A stretch of DNA of 64,000 nt from NCBI RefSeq assembly GCF_026210795.1, contig NC_089431.1, positions 1,550,001 to 1,614,000 of the forward strand, in the 5' to 3' direction. Position numbers and translations under genes: made by a program. The notes below the pieces were generated by a model that had not been told where the DNA came from, did no database searches, and saw only the letters and a list, made by a program, of their open reading frames with translations. This stretch comes from Rhizophagus irregularis (taxonomy: Eukaryota; Glomeromycota; Glomeromycetes; Glomerales; Glomeraceae). Positions 44,389-56,400 of the stretch are shown here, piece after piece (position 1 is the first letter of the stretch; every line of letters begins with the position of its first letter).

Positions 44389-46655
44389 ATGTCTAATATT
44401 CGATGAGAATTAATTTATGCAACAGCTAATAGAGCATATTCGTTAATTGATTATAATATTCACACTGACTCGCACAAACGATATGAATTTCAAAAACAAT
44501 TTATTCTAGATGATAAACTTCTTACAGATGATGAAAAAACTGAAGCAATAATAAAATTAACTAAAACTTATGACCGAAATAAAATTCTTAATAATTCAGG
44601 AACAAAAAGAATTTGTGAAAATTGTAATCAAGAATGTTTAGCAACATTATATTGTGAATATTGTGTTCGAAATTATTTAAAAGCAAATTTTAAAAATTGG
44701 ACATCCGGAAATAATGATATTGATAATTTAATACAGAAATGTCAATCAGAAGCACTTAAGCCAAATAAAGTAGTTGAATGGATCCCATATAATAATCTAA
44801 AAAATATTAAATATCTAACAAAAGGTGGATTCTCCGAAATTTATACAGCAAGATGGATTGGTGGAAGATATGATAAATGGAATTCTAATGAACAGCAATT
44901 AGAAAGATTTGGAACTATTACAGTAATACTTAAAAAATTAGAAAATGTCGAAAATGCAAATCAAAGTTGGCTTGAAGAGTATGAAATTTAAAGTTTTTTA
45001 TATTAACAATGGCATGTTATCATTTAGGTTAAATCACATTTAACTGTAGGCAATAAAACTCCTACTATTGTCGGTTGCTTTGGTTTAACACAAAACTTAT
45101 CAAATGGAAATTACATGCTTGTAATGAGAAAAATGGATATAAATTTAAGAGAATATTTGCAACAAAATTATAATCAACTTACATGGAAAGAAAAAATTAG
45201 AATTGCTTTTGAAATAATTTATGCACTTTATTTTATTCATTTTGAAAAGGCAATTCGTAGAGATTTGCACTCTGGAAACATATTATATTCACAACATAAT
45301 CATAGTTGGCGTATTAGTGATCTTGGATTTTGTGGACCTGCTGATAAATCATCATAAAGTATATATGGAAATCTTCCTTACATAGCACCCGAAGTTATTA
45401 ATGGAAAAGGATATACTTTTGCATCTGATATTTATAGTAATGCAATACTTATGTGGGAAATCTCATCTGGATATTCACCATTTATTGATAATATAAAGCA
45501 TGATGATTATAATCTTGCAATGGATATAATTAATGTATGAGACCAGAAATTATGTCAGATATTCCTTTAGAATATAAAGTTTAATGGTACAATGTTGGGA
45601 TGCTGATCCATTAAAAAGACTTGAAATACGATCTCTTCAGAGAAAAATAAGAGAGATTCATCTATCATATCAAAATATGCCAAATGAATTTTTCCAGTTA
45701 AAAGCAGTGAATAATTTTGAAATAAAAACTAGTATAAATTATACAAGTAGCAGATTATTTACGAGCAAAGTTCATCAATTTGAAAATTTACCCGAACCAA
45801 AAAATGCAACAGAAGGTATTATTTATTAAGTTTTTTGTTTATTGATTGATATATGATGACGTTACTAATTTTTTTTTAATTTAAATGTACTCGTTATAGA
45901 AGAACAAGAAGGTTAGCTTTTTATTGTTATTTTATTAACTATTATAATAATTTATAACCTATTTTTCTTATTTTTTAAATAGCATTTCATAGTAAAACAT
46001 ATGACTTTAGTATTCCTGATAATAGTAGGTATTTATTGGAATTTTCATTTGATGAAATATTTATTAATCAAATTTTTGTTTTTTAGTTGAAGATTTTAAT
46101 ATTAATAATTCAAACGATCAGAAGATTAATAAAACATCAAAAATAAATAGTATTTTTAAAGGTAATTTATTTATATATTCAAATTTTTGAAATAATGATA
46201 CAAATTTATCTCGATTTTAGGTGATAGTAAAAGATTATCTAAAGAATTTAAAAAGTTACAAATAAGTTCAAAGAATGGTAAATAATATTATTCTAAATTT
46301 TAATCGTTTATTAAGCAATATTTATTATAATCTTAATTATTTATTTATTTAAAATTTAGACATTCCAATTGATCATAAAAAAGAAACAATGCAACAAATG
46401 AAAGGATCAGTTAACGGCAAGTAATTTTTTTTTGCTATAAATTTTTCATTTTATTTTGCAGTGTTTAAATTAAAAACTTTTGTCCTTTTATAGATGATGA
46501 CGAAATACATAATAATCCAAACTTTCATTGAATTTGAGATTCCCGATGGTTAGTTTCTTAATATTTTTCTATTTCTCTTAATATTGTATAAATAATATCT
46601 TAATTACTAATTTATATTATTTATATGTATTCTTTTTTAGATGGATTTTAAAATA
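44389..46655 (+). pseudogene. Rhizophagus-type protein kinase, disrupted
   Basis: Starts MSNIR and hits TGA at codon 6 (44404). It then continues colinearly: a C-x2-C-rich front (ICENCNQEC, CEYC), a G-loop TKGGFSEIYTARWIGG, VILKKLENVENANQSWLEE, a broken intron near 44985, and VGCFGLTQNLSNGNYMLVMR. Next are IRRDLHSGNILY (HRD His changed to Arg), ISDLGFCGPADKSS, a TAA at 45355, then YGNLPYIAPEV and IYSNAILMWEISSGYSPF. A TGA lies near 45538 before RPEIMSDIPLEYK, followed by VQCWDADPLKRLEIRSLQ. A string of small tail exons follows (about 45895, 45983, 46087, 46222, 46362, 46495 and 46640) with GT-AG-like borders. At least three stops plus a damaged donor make it a pseudogene. The DLG in place of DFG is usual in this fungal family. 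Confidence 0.85.
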
Positions 46656-47042
46656 ACAAACGATATTGGAAATTTTATTTTGAATTATTTAAACACTAAG
46701 ACTAGAGTAGTAAAATATTTTACGCGTTTCTTAGTTTGTAATTTAAATAATTTAAATAATTTTTTTTATATATTATATATTATCAATAAATTTAAAACTC
46801 TCATCACTGATGATTTTATATTGCTTTTTTGGCAGCCATTTTTCCAAAGTTGTGATAAGCTGAATAACTTATAAATCTAACCAGTTGAAAACCGCAGAAC
46901 TCAGGATTTTAACTTTTGGAATTATTTGCTTTCAAGATTTTTGATCATTAAAATCACGAACCATCAGCCGAAAAAAAGCAGACTCGTGATAATTGCCGCA
47001 GTTCTTTTATTGGAATTTCGTGATTACTGTAAAATATAAATA

Positions 47043-47362
47043 ATCCAATGTATGGTGATATAGAAATGTGAAAAGAAATTACATGATTCTAGAGCAATTT
47101 TAGCAGCAAGATCAGAAGTATTACAGATTACTTTATAATGGGATGAAAGAAAACCGAATTTCTTTTTCAATCATTATATGTTAGAATATATTTAAACTGG
47201 TCCAATTAAAAAAGAATCTTTAAATAGAAATAATCTAATTGGATCCTTTTATGCAGCGGTTCATCAGAATTTATTTTGTCAACTATTAAAGATACGGATT
47301 ATTTGGAGCAGAATTATTATCAAAAATTGTGGATATAATGCCATTATCAGAAGATAATAACA
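47043..47362 (+). pseudogene. BTB-domain remnant
   Basis: Matches the BTB half of copy 4 (TTACATGATTCTAGAGCAAT, GCAGCAAGATCAGAAGTATT, AAAAAAGAATCTTTAAATAG) up to the TGCCATTATCAGAAGATAAT block. Many small deletions and a TAA in the ILEYI-TG segment interrupt it. The rest of the gene is missing. Confidence 0.85.
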
Positions 47363-47397
47363 AATTTCTTACATATAACTAGAATATGCAATTTGCC

Positions 47398-47414
47398 GGG
47401 GGACTTCGTCCCCC
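47398..47414. repeat. Short perfect hairpin GGGGGAC-TTC-GTCCCCC (copy 1)
   Basis: A 17-base perfect inverted repeat with a TTC loop, GC-only stem in AT-rich DNA. An identical copy lies at 49319, and the two bracket the tandem array at 47935-48900. Confidence 0.8.
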
Positions 47415-47934
47415 AAATATAACATTTATAATTAAAAAAATTCTTTGATATAAATAAATTGAATTGTATGTAAAATCACTAAAATATTACTGAATAATAA
47501 AATTTATTATAATTAGATCCTATAAAAAATCATGTTTTTAATAAGGTTTTATACAATTTTTTGTTAAAAATAATATTTCTAATCTATATAGGAATACAGA
47601 AAATGCACGATTCCATATTACAAAATGCATCATTTGCATGATTTGACCATAATTTATGCTGAATTTATATTGATTTGATCACAGAAATTACATACTTTAA
47701 GCATAGAATTTACATGATTTGGTTAATGAATTTACTATTAGTTGCATTTATATGAATTTGATTTTAATAATATTTTATTAAATTATTAAATCAAATATAA
47801 AAATAAAAAAAAATCCTTAGTATCAATGTGATTATAATTAGCCAATAATATAAATTAATTCTTATGATTTAAAATAATGATGTAAGTTGTAATAAGTGTT
47901 TTAAATTTAATACAGCTACAAAAAAATGAAATCT

Positions 47935-48900
47935 TATAAAAATTAATATTCAAGTAGAATCAACCCGCCTGAACAACTTTCAATTAATAAATGAAGTTGA
48001 TTTCATTTGTCCAAAGTAGATATATTACGCTCTAAATTAAAAAAACAGAAAAGAGAGTTAATATCGTTAAGAAAAATGCAATTTTCTTTAAGCACTACAC
48101 CTACATTCATAAAAATTAATATTCAAGTAGAATCAATCCACCTGAACAATTTTTAATTAATAAATAAAGTTGATTTCATTTGTCCAAAGTGGAGATATTA
48201 CGCTCTAAATTAAAAAAACAGAAAAGATAGAGAGTTAATATCATCAAGAAAAATGCAATCTTCTCTAAGCACTACACCTATATTCATGAAAATTAATATT
48301 CAAGTAGAATCAACCCACCTGAACAACTTTCAATTAATAAATGAAGTTGATTTCATTTGTCCAAAGTGGAGATATTACGCTCTAATTAAAAAAAAACAGA
48401 AAAGAGAGTTAATATCATCAAGAAAAATGCAATCTTCTCTAAGTACTACACCTATATTCATGAAAATTAATATTCAAGCAGAATCAACCCACCTGAACAA
48501 CTTTCAATTAATAAATGAAGTTGATTTCATTTGTCCAAAGTGGAGATATTACGCTCTAAATTAAAAAAACAGAAAAGAGAGTTAATATCATCAAGAAAAA
48601 TGCAATCTTCTTTAAGCACTACACCTATATTCATGAAAATTAATATTCAAGTAGAATCAACCCGCCTGAACAACTTTCAATTAATAAATAAAGTTGATTT
48701 CATTTGTCCAAAGTGAAGATATTACGCTCTAAATTAAAAAAAAAAACAGAAAAGAGAGTTAATATCATCAAGAAAAATGCAATCTTCTCTAAGCACTACA
48801 TCTACATTCATGAAAATTAATATTCAAGTGCTTTTAACCCGCCTGAACAACTTTCAATTAATAAATAAAGTTGATTTCATTTGTCCAAAGTGGAGATTAT
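47935..48900 (+). repeat. Tandem array, period about 173-177 bp, six copies
   Basis: The marker TTCAAGTAGAATCAA recurs near 47949, 48122, 48299, 48473, 48646 and 48823. Each unit includes AAGCACTACACCTATATTCA, CACCTGAACAACTTTCAATT and GATTTCATTTGTCCAAAGT. Some units read openly (MQSSLSTTPIFMKINIQVES, THLNNFQLINEVDFICPKWR), so the array may descend from a coding segment, but units 1-2 and 5-6 break the frame. The last copy is truncated. Confidence 0.9.
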
Positions 48901-51248
48901 AGTGTGTTTGGAAAAAGAAGTTTAATTTAAAAAAATTTTATATAAAAAAAATGTAATATAAAAATTAAGAACTGAGTTGACAAAAATTTGAAATAACATG
49001 AATTTTAAATTAATTCTTTCATTAATTATAAATTCAAGTAGTTTAAAAATAAAAATAGTAAAAAAAAATATTTTTTATGAAATATCACAGTATTTTTTAA
49101 AAGAAATACACTTATAATTTTAATTTGTAATTATGTAATATCCAAATATTTAATCTTACAAATAGAAAAAATGTAAAAAAAATTTTATGATGTTTTTGAA
49201 AAAATTTTAAATTTTTGAAAAAAAATTTCGTCTAACACTTTTTTAATTGATTATCACAAGATCTGCATGATCATCTATACGTTTTTAATTTTTTTAACTT
49301 TATTTATTTCTTAAATAAGGGGGACTTCGTCCCCCAAGCATATCATTTGTTCATATATGCCAATTTTTGGAATTAGCACTTTTTGATTCTAAAAAACAAA
49401 CTTTACCAAATTACCGGTTGCACAAAATAATAATCTATGAATAAAATTGTTAATCATATTTTTTTTAATACACCATTATTAAAATTTAAATAATCATTAT
49501 AAAATTCTTGGAACAAAATTGCAAATAACTTGATGTCTATGTAAGATAAATGGATGAATTTATATTCATCCAAAAGAGAAAATTAAGACCTATCTAATGA
49601 ATCCAAAAACAAATGAATTGATTCACTGGTTGCTGAGCAAATGCATTCAATATATTTTTTTTTAATTTTTATCTTTGATTGTTGATATCACCATGCCTAG
49701 TAATGCTAAAATAAAGTACATTCTTACCTTTCAAATGAGTTTAAAATCATTTGATTAGTATATGTGAATGCCAAGATATTAATGAACTTGTTAATTGCAT
49801 AAACTAACATAAAGTTATCATTTCTTATCAAAAAAAAAATTTTAGAATCTTATTAACTTAAAAAAAATAAAAAATCTTATATTTTTAATATTTTATATAA
49901 AAAAAAGTAGGGAACTGAAGTTAAAACAAATAAAAAATAATTTTTTCTTATGAATAATAATTTTTTTTTTACTTACTGTTTAAAATAACCACTTTATATA
50001 TTTATTAATTTTTTTTAACAAAAAAGTGATTGAAAAGTGATTGAAAAAAAGAATTGGTTATTATCTTTATTTTTGAATATAATAAAAAAAATTTTTTTAT
50101 TTTCTGATAAATTTGGATTATCTGAACATATAACACATATTTAATTTAGGTTTATAAAAGTTAAATGGATAAAATTTTATGAAAAATTTAATTTTGGATT
50201 AACTTTACTAACTGAAAGTTTCTTGAAGTTAAATCAGATGACCTTTGATTAAATATGTATTAAATTTTTTGTGAAGTTTAAAAATTGATAAGTATTGAAT
50301 AAAAAGTAAAATAATTCTACAAAAAATAATATAGTATTGAACAATACAATGAGCAATTCTTGAGTGAATAATGTTCAGTAAATGTCAATAATCAGTACAT
50401 AATATTATTTTGCGTATTGTTTAAAGCTTCTGGCCAAATGGTTCCAATTTTTATTTTTTTTGATAATGTGTCAAAATAACTCGCCATCTATCGATGCTAA
50501 AATGATGATTTTGGCATCATTTGAAAGCTCTCGATAAGAGGATTCTAATGAGCTCTTAATCGTCTTTCTACGACCACTGGATGGTGAGTTATTACGTGAA
50601 AACGATTCTGACCAATTAAAAAAGAATTGAAAATTGGAACTGTTCGGAGCTTTTTTATTATTCAATGTTTTGATCATTGAAATGATCAACGCACTAGTAT
50701 TATTGGTTTAATTTTTAATATAAAAATTATATTGTAATGGATAAAATAATTAAAACAATATATTATTTTTATTTAATAAATTTTAGTAAAAACTTCATTA
50801 TTTAATTAAATGTTAATTAAATTTAATTGTTTTTTCATTTTTAATTTTTTTTTAATTTTTTTTTATTTATCTCTTTGACGATGATCAAAGAAAAAAGATG
50901 ATCAACAAAATTTTTTTTTTACAAAAGTTTATTATTTGATAATTAAACTTAACAAGCAATAAGAGTATCACAGAAGTGCCCAATTTATGATTTTATTCTA
51001 ATGATGTCAAAAGAAGCAATATTTGCATATAGCAATATTTTTTGAAATATTAGCATTAAATAATGTATTACTATTGAAATTGCGAATATGCATATGCATA
51101 AATTTGAACTCTAAAGTTCGCGTTGCACACTTCCAAATTTCTGAAAAAATACTTGAAGATCACACAACAAATACCAAATTAAGCGAAAAAGTACATTTAT
51201 TTGGAAAGTGATCATCAATAACTATCACATTAAAAGTATACTATCGCG
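48901..51248. other. AT-rich intergenic DNA
   Basis: No supported gene. Long A and T runs dominate. A reverse 72-codon ORF at 50471-50689 and a forward 62-codon ORF at 51023-51211 lack motifs. The hairpin at 49319 lies here. Confidence 0.5.
49319..49335. repeat. Short perfect hairpin GGGGGAC-TTC-GTCCCCC (copy 2)
   Basis: Identical to the hairpin at 47398, including the following CCCCCAA. The flanks diverge after a few bases. Confidence 0.8.
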
Positions 51249-51377
51249 AAATATCAAAATACGATTTTGAAAAAAAAACTTCTTCTTCTTTGTATTCAAG
51301 ACCATTTTTACTGCGGAATTTTTAAAGGAAAAAGTTCAATTTTAAGAGTAAGTTTATTAAGTTTTAACTTGTTCGAG

Positions 51378-53468
51378 ATGTCAGGGTCGCAACTTAGGGT
51401 CCACGCCACTCGGTCAAGTACAAGACAGCAACAAGATAAAGAAGTTAACAAACCAGGACAACAGCAAACTCTTCAAGACTCGATACATAAACCAGTCTTC
51501 AATATCAATCCTATTATTCAGGATTGGCAACCTGCAAGTTCTCGTAAAACTAAAAGAAAAGATAAAGAAAAACAAGTTGAACAAAAACAACAGAAAAAAC
51601 AACCTCGTTTGTCTTTTAGGCAACATAAATCTACTGAAAAAACTACTGATGATATGGATATTAGTCAAGATACTTTTGCTTCTTCATCTGAAAGCGGTGG
51701 CGCAGCAAAATCCAATACAGATAATCAAGTAACACCAGAAAATCTAGATGCACCAATTGATGGTGAAAAAAATGATGAAATGATCGTTGACAATGGAAAA
51801 ATTGATAATCAAACAGATGATCAATCTTTTAATAAGGATAATCAGAAAAATGGTGATACTAATGACATAATTAGTGATAATCATTCAGAAATTTTTAATA
51901 AGGCTAAACCTATTTTAGTTAAAATCAAAAAAGATTCTATTCCAGGAAACAATATTATTCAAAAAAAGTTTAATTTGAGAAAACAACTAGCTGGAATTAA
52001 TGTTACCCTGGCCGGGGGAGTTATCTTAAATAAGAAAGAACCCGAATTTATCATTTTACCAATCATGAAAAATGATTATGATAAAATTATTAATCTAGAA
52101 ATTGATATTATTGATGATGAACAGTCACATGAAAATGGTGAAGATGCAGAGTCGAGTACTAATAGTAAGGTTAAGGAAATAATAAAATTTACACCATATC
52201 AAAAAACTAAAAAAGTTTTTACTGAAGAAGAAATTAAAGACAGAAATTGTAGAACGATTAAAGTTATAAATATTCCAATTGAAATTCCTAATTATCAAAT
52301 TAGAGCTGTATTTAACAAATATGGTGAAATAGAAGAAAATGGCTTTTATACCAGAATTAGAAATTTATATATTCAAGCTTTTATTACATATAAAAAAGAA
52401 GAAAGTCTACAAAAATTTTACAAAGGCATATGGTCAGAATGGATTGGAAAACATCAAGTACTTATTGTGCCAAAAATTTTGTCAGAAGATGAAATAGAAA
52501 AAAGATCAATGTATACAGTTAAATTAACTGGATTACCATGGAATTCAACTGCTTATGATATACATGAAGCTTTAGAAGTTAACAATCCTAAGTATATTTT
52601 TATACCACGTAATCCAAATAATAATAAACCATTGAATTATGCAATAGTTTATTATGAAAATGATGAAGATATAGGTATTGCAGCAGAAAGAAATATTATT
52701 TTTTGTAATAGAACGCTTCATTGGGGAACTCCAGGTGAAAAATCATGCCATAGATGTGGTTCCTTTGATCATTTAATTAGTAAGTGTGATATTGAACCAT
52801 CTGCTAAACCACGTGTAATGAATAGAAAGCAAAAGCTTAAGGAGTTTCGTCAAGAAAATAACAAGAAGTTTAAAAAAGGCAGTTATGCAAATGTAACAAA
52901 ACAAAATTCATTTGAAAAACGTCAGCAAAGTAATAATTCAAATAATTATTCTAAATATAATAATGGAAATATTAATAGATATTGGAATAAAAATATTTCA
53001 CGTGATAGAAATAATAACGTTAATGAAAAGTCACTTGATCAAGGAATTTTCACGCAAATTAAACAACTTAATGAGAATTTGAATAAATTAGCTAATGATT
53101 TCAAAAAAATCCAACAAGAAAACTATCGTATTAAATCTGAATTTTATAAATATAAAGAAAACAAGTCTACAACAAGTTCAGGAAAAAATATTAAAGTCAA
53201 TCAAGATAGAAGTACAATCGCCTTACAAAATGAGAATAACAAAAGATCAAGAGTTGATAATGAACAACTTGAAGCCTCAGGATCTTCAGATATAGAAAAT
53301 AGTTTAAATAAACAAAATAATGAAATTAATAGATTCGGTGATGCTTTATCAACTATGAGTAAAAATATCTCAAAAATTATGGAATATTTTACTTCTGACA
53401 ATAATAATGACGTTAATAATTTTCAAGGGGATAAAATTATTGACAATAATGAATCCCATGAGGATTAA
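51378..53468 (+). CDS. LINE ORF1 protein (RRM + zinc knuckle)
   Basis: 696 residues from the ATG of MSGSQLRVHATRSS. Upstream in-frame sequence lacks an ATG and runs into the target duplication. The N-terminal 230 or so residues are Gln/Lys/Asp-rich and disordered. Two RRM-like segments follow at about 288-370 (IKVINIPIEIPNYQIRAVFN) and 377-452 (YTVKLTGLPWNSTAYDIHEA). A CCHC knuckle lies at about 456-470 (CHRCGSFDHLISKC). The rest is Asn/Lys-rich with a heptad-like stretch near 555-585 (QLNENLNKLANDFKKIQQEN). It should bind the element RNA as part of the retrotransposition particle. The ORF is intact. It ends 23 bases before ORF2, suggesting reinitiation. Confidence 0.9.
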   Translation: MSGSQLRVHATRSSTRQQQDKEVNKPGQQQTLQDSIHKPVFNINPIIQDWQPASSRKTKRKDKEKQVEQKQQKKQPRLSFRQHKSTEKTTDDMDISQDTFASSSESGGAAKSNTDNQVTPENLDAPIDGEKNDEMIVDNGKIDNQTDDQSFNKDNQKNGDTNDIISDNHSEIFNKAKPILVKIKKDSIPGNNIIQKKFNLRKQLAGINVTLAGGVILNKKEPEFIILPIMKNDYDKIINLEIDIIDDEQSHENGEDAESSTNSKVKEIIKFTPYQKTKKVFTEEEIKDRNCRTIKVINIPIEIPNYQIRAVFNKYGEIEENGFYTRIRNLYIQAFITYKKEESLQKFYKGIWSEWIGKHQVLIVPKILSEDEIEKRSMYTVKLTGLPWNSTAYDIHEALEVNNPKYIFIPRNPNNNKPLNYAIVYYENDEDIGIAAERNIIFCNRTLHWGTPGEKSCHRCGSFDHLISKCDIEPSAKPRVMNRKQKLKEFRQENNKKFKKGSYANVTKQNSFEKRQQSNNSNNYSKYNNGNINRYWNKNISRDRNNNVNEKSLDQGIFTQIKQLNENLNKLANDFKKIQQENYRIKSEFYKYKENKSTTSSGKNIKVNQDRSTIALQNENNKRSRVDNEQLEASGSSDIENSLNKQNNEINRFGDALSTMSKNISKIMEYFTSDNNNDVNNFQGDKIIDNNESHED

Positions 53469-53491
53469 ATACCCTTTAAATATTATCTTTA

Positions 53492-56400
53492 ATGATGAAC
53501 AATAAAAAAACACATTCTTTTAAGAAAAAACATTATAATAATCCTTCCCCTGTTAATCAAAAATCACGTTCAAATTTAAATAATCAACAAATTTATCGTC
53601 CGAAAACACGTCAACGACTCAATTTATCAGATATAATTAAAATAGCTTCATTGAATATTAAAGGTATAACTGATGTTAAAAAACAATTCTTAATTGATAT
53701 ATTAGGTGAATATAATATAACTATTTTGGGTCTATCAGAAACTAATATATCGAACAAAATGGCAAAACATTCTTTTAATTTTTATAGAAATAATTATGTT
53801 ACTTATTTTGCAAATGAGGAAACTAATTATAGGGGAAATGGCGTAGGTCTTATTATTAAGAAAAATTATGCACGGCATATAGTCAATTATAATAGCTTCA
53901 AAGGAAGAATTATATATGTTGATTTTATTTTTAGTGGAAATAAAAAAATGAGAATCATTAATTATTATGGAAAATCTGGACGAGTTACTTTAGACAATTT
54001 TAATCAAGAAGTTAAAATTTATTTTGATAAAATCAAAGAATTGGTTAGAGAAAGTAAAGCACAAAATGCAGAAATTATTCTTCTTGGTGATTTTAATCTT
54101 CATTATGAAAAATATCTGGATGATAAAAATAATAATCGTAAAATGAAAAAAGAACATAAACTTTTTGAATGGATTGAAGATGAACAAAATTTTTATGATC
54201 CTTTCTATATCATGTTCGATAATTTATCACAACATTTCTTAAATACTTTCTATCCTTTTAATACAAATCAAAATCCTTCTAGAATAGATTACATTTGGGT
54301 AACAGAAAATTTATTTTCAGAAACACAAGAATGCAAAATTGTTAATACAACAACAATTAATACTGATCATAGAATGTTAGTGTATTCAATATGGTCAGAA
54401 GATTTGATTGGGAATATTGCTAATATCAAACGGAAGGAAGGATTTAAAGAAGTTTATAAGTATGATAAAATGGATGGAGAGCAGTGGGAATTATTTCAGA
54501 ATGATCTTAATAAATACATTTCAAATTCAGAAATTTTAAAATTTAATTTTAACGATAAAAATAATATTAATCATATATGGGATAAGATCAAAAAAGGTCT
54601 TGTTCAAGCTAGTAAAAATTGTATTCCAATAGAAAAAATCAAATTAACTAAAAGTCGAGTCAACCCAATGAAAATATCTAATGCATATAAAGTAATGAAA
54701 TTTTTAATAAATTTCAGACGTTCAATTAAAGATTCAAGAAAAAGAAATCATGTGATCAGAAATTGGATTACATATAGAAAAAAATTATTGGAAATTGGAA
54801 GAGAAAAAAGTGATTATTGTTGGAATAAAATTCCTAAGGATGATAAAAGTGTCAAGGAAATTTTTGAAGAAATAAAAAATTTATATCAAATTTATTTAAT
54901 CCTATATAATCACGATCTTTTACAATTCAAAGAAGAAAAAATTAAACTAGCAATTGACCAACGCTGTGAAGATTTATTAGAAAATCAAAAACGTATGATT
55001 AATAGTGTAATGGAACGTGAAATTAAATCCATTGTATTAGACAGAGTTCTAATTAAAGAAAATAATGAAGATAAATTAATCACTGATGAAGAAAAAATAA
55101 AAGATATTGTAAATGATCATTTTCAAAATATTGCAGGATCAACAAACCAACCTAAGATTTTATCAGAATATTAGGCAAAATTTTATTTTCCACAAGATGA
55201 AATTAATGATAAAATTTATAAAGATTTGATGGTAGAGCCTACAAATGATGAATTGAATGAAGCTTTAAATAAATTATCTAATAATAAAGCTTCTGGACCT
55301 ACGGGTATTAGTAATGAAATGTTGAAACACACATCTCCAGAATTTAAAGAAATTATTAGAAAATTAATTATTTTAATTTTTAATAATCAAGAGATACCAT
55401 TAGAATGGAAATATGCTAATGTTTATCCTATACCAAAACCAAAGCCATGGGGTTGTCAACTAGTTAATACACGCCCAATAACTTTATTGGAAACGGCTAG
55501 GAAATTAATGGTATCAATAATGAATGCAAGATTATCAACAATTCTTCAGAAAAACAAAATTCTTAAAGGTTTACAATTTGCTGGATTGCCTTTCAGTTCA
55601 ACTTTTGAACCATTAAGAATTATTAATGAAATAATTCAAGATGCTAATGAGAATGATAAGGAACTGTGGATTTTATCATTAGACATGTCAAAAGCGTATG
55701 ATCGTGTTAATATTTTTATGTTAGAAAAAGCAATGCAACGTCTTAAAATACCAAGTTCTTTTATTAATTTAACAAAAAAGTTGTTTTTAGGACGGAAAAA
55801 TAGTGTATTTACAGCAGGAGGATTAAGTAATCCATATGATGTAATGGTTGGAATCGATCAAGGGGAAATAATCTCACCACTTTTGTGGTGTATATATTAT
55901 GATCCACTTCTTACTGCCATACAGCAAGAACACTTTGGATATCGTGTAAAGGCAAAAAAGAAAATCAATTTATATGAAAATATAGAGGTAGAAGTAAAAC
56001 AAAATATTACCAGCATGGCATATATGGATGATACTAATATGTTAGCTGGCAATAAAGAAGAATTAGAAAAAATATTAAAAACAGCTGATGACTTCTATAC
56101 TCTTAACGATATTCAAATAAATAAAGAAAAATCTGAATTGTTACTTAAGAAAAAGAATTTTAATTTTAATGAAAAAATAGAGTTAGAATTTGGCAATCAG
56201 AAAATCAAAATCAAACCTAAAGGAAAAACAGAAAGTCTTAGAATCTTGGGTGTTTGGTTCAATATATATAATGATAACAATTTTATCAAACAACAAGCCT
56301 TTGATGAAGTCAAAAATTTAAGTAATAACCTGCTGAAGAACAAATGCATAACAGATAAAATTAGTTCCTATATTTTTAATGCTGTAATATTACCACGTAT

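Noticed and set aside
48253-48564. 103-codon forward ORF in the 175-bp array
   Set aside because: The frame is open only in the middle copies and the unit length is not a constant multiple of three. Treated as a repeat, possibly coding-derived.
50471-50689. 72-codon reverse ORF
   Set aside because: No motif; lies in AT-rich DNA without splice partners.
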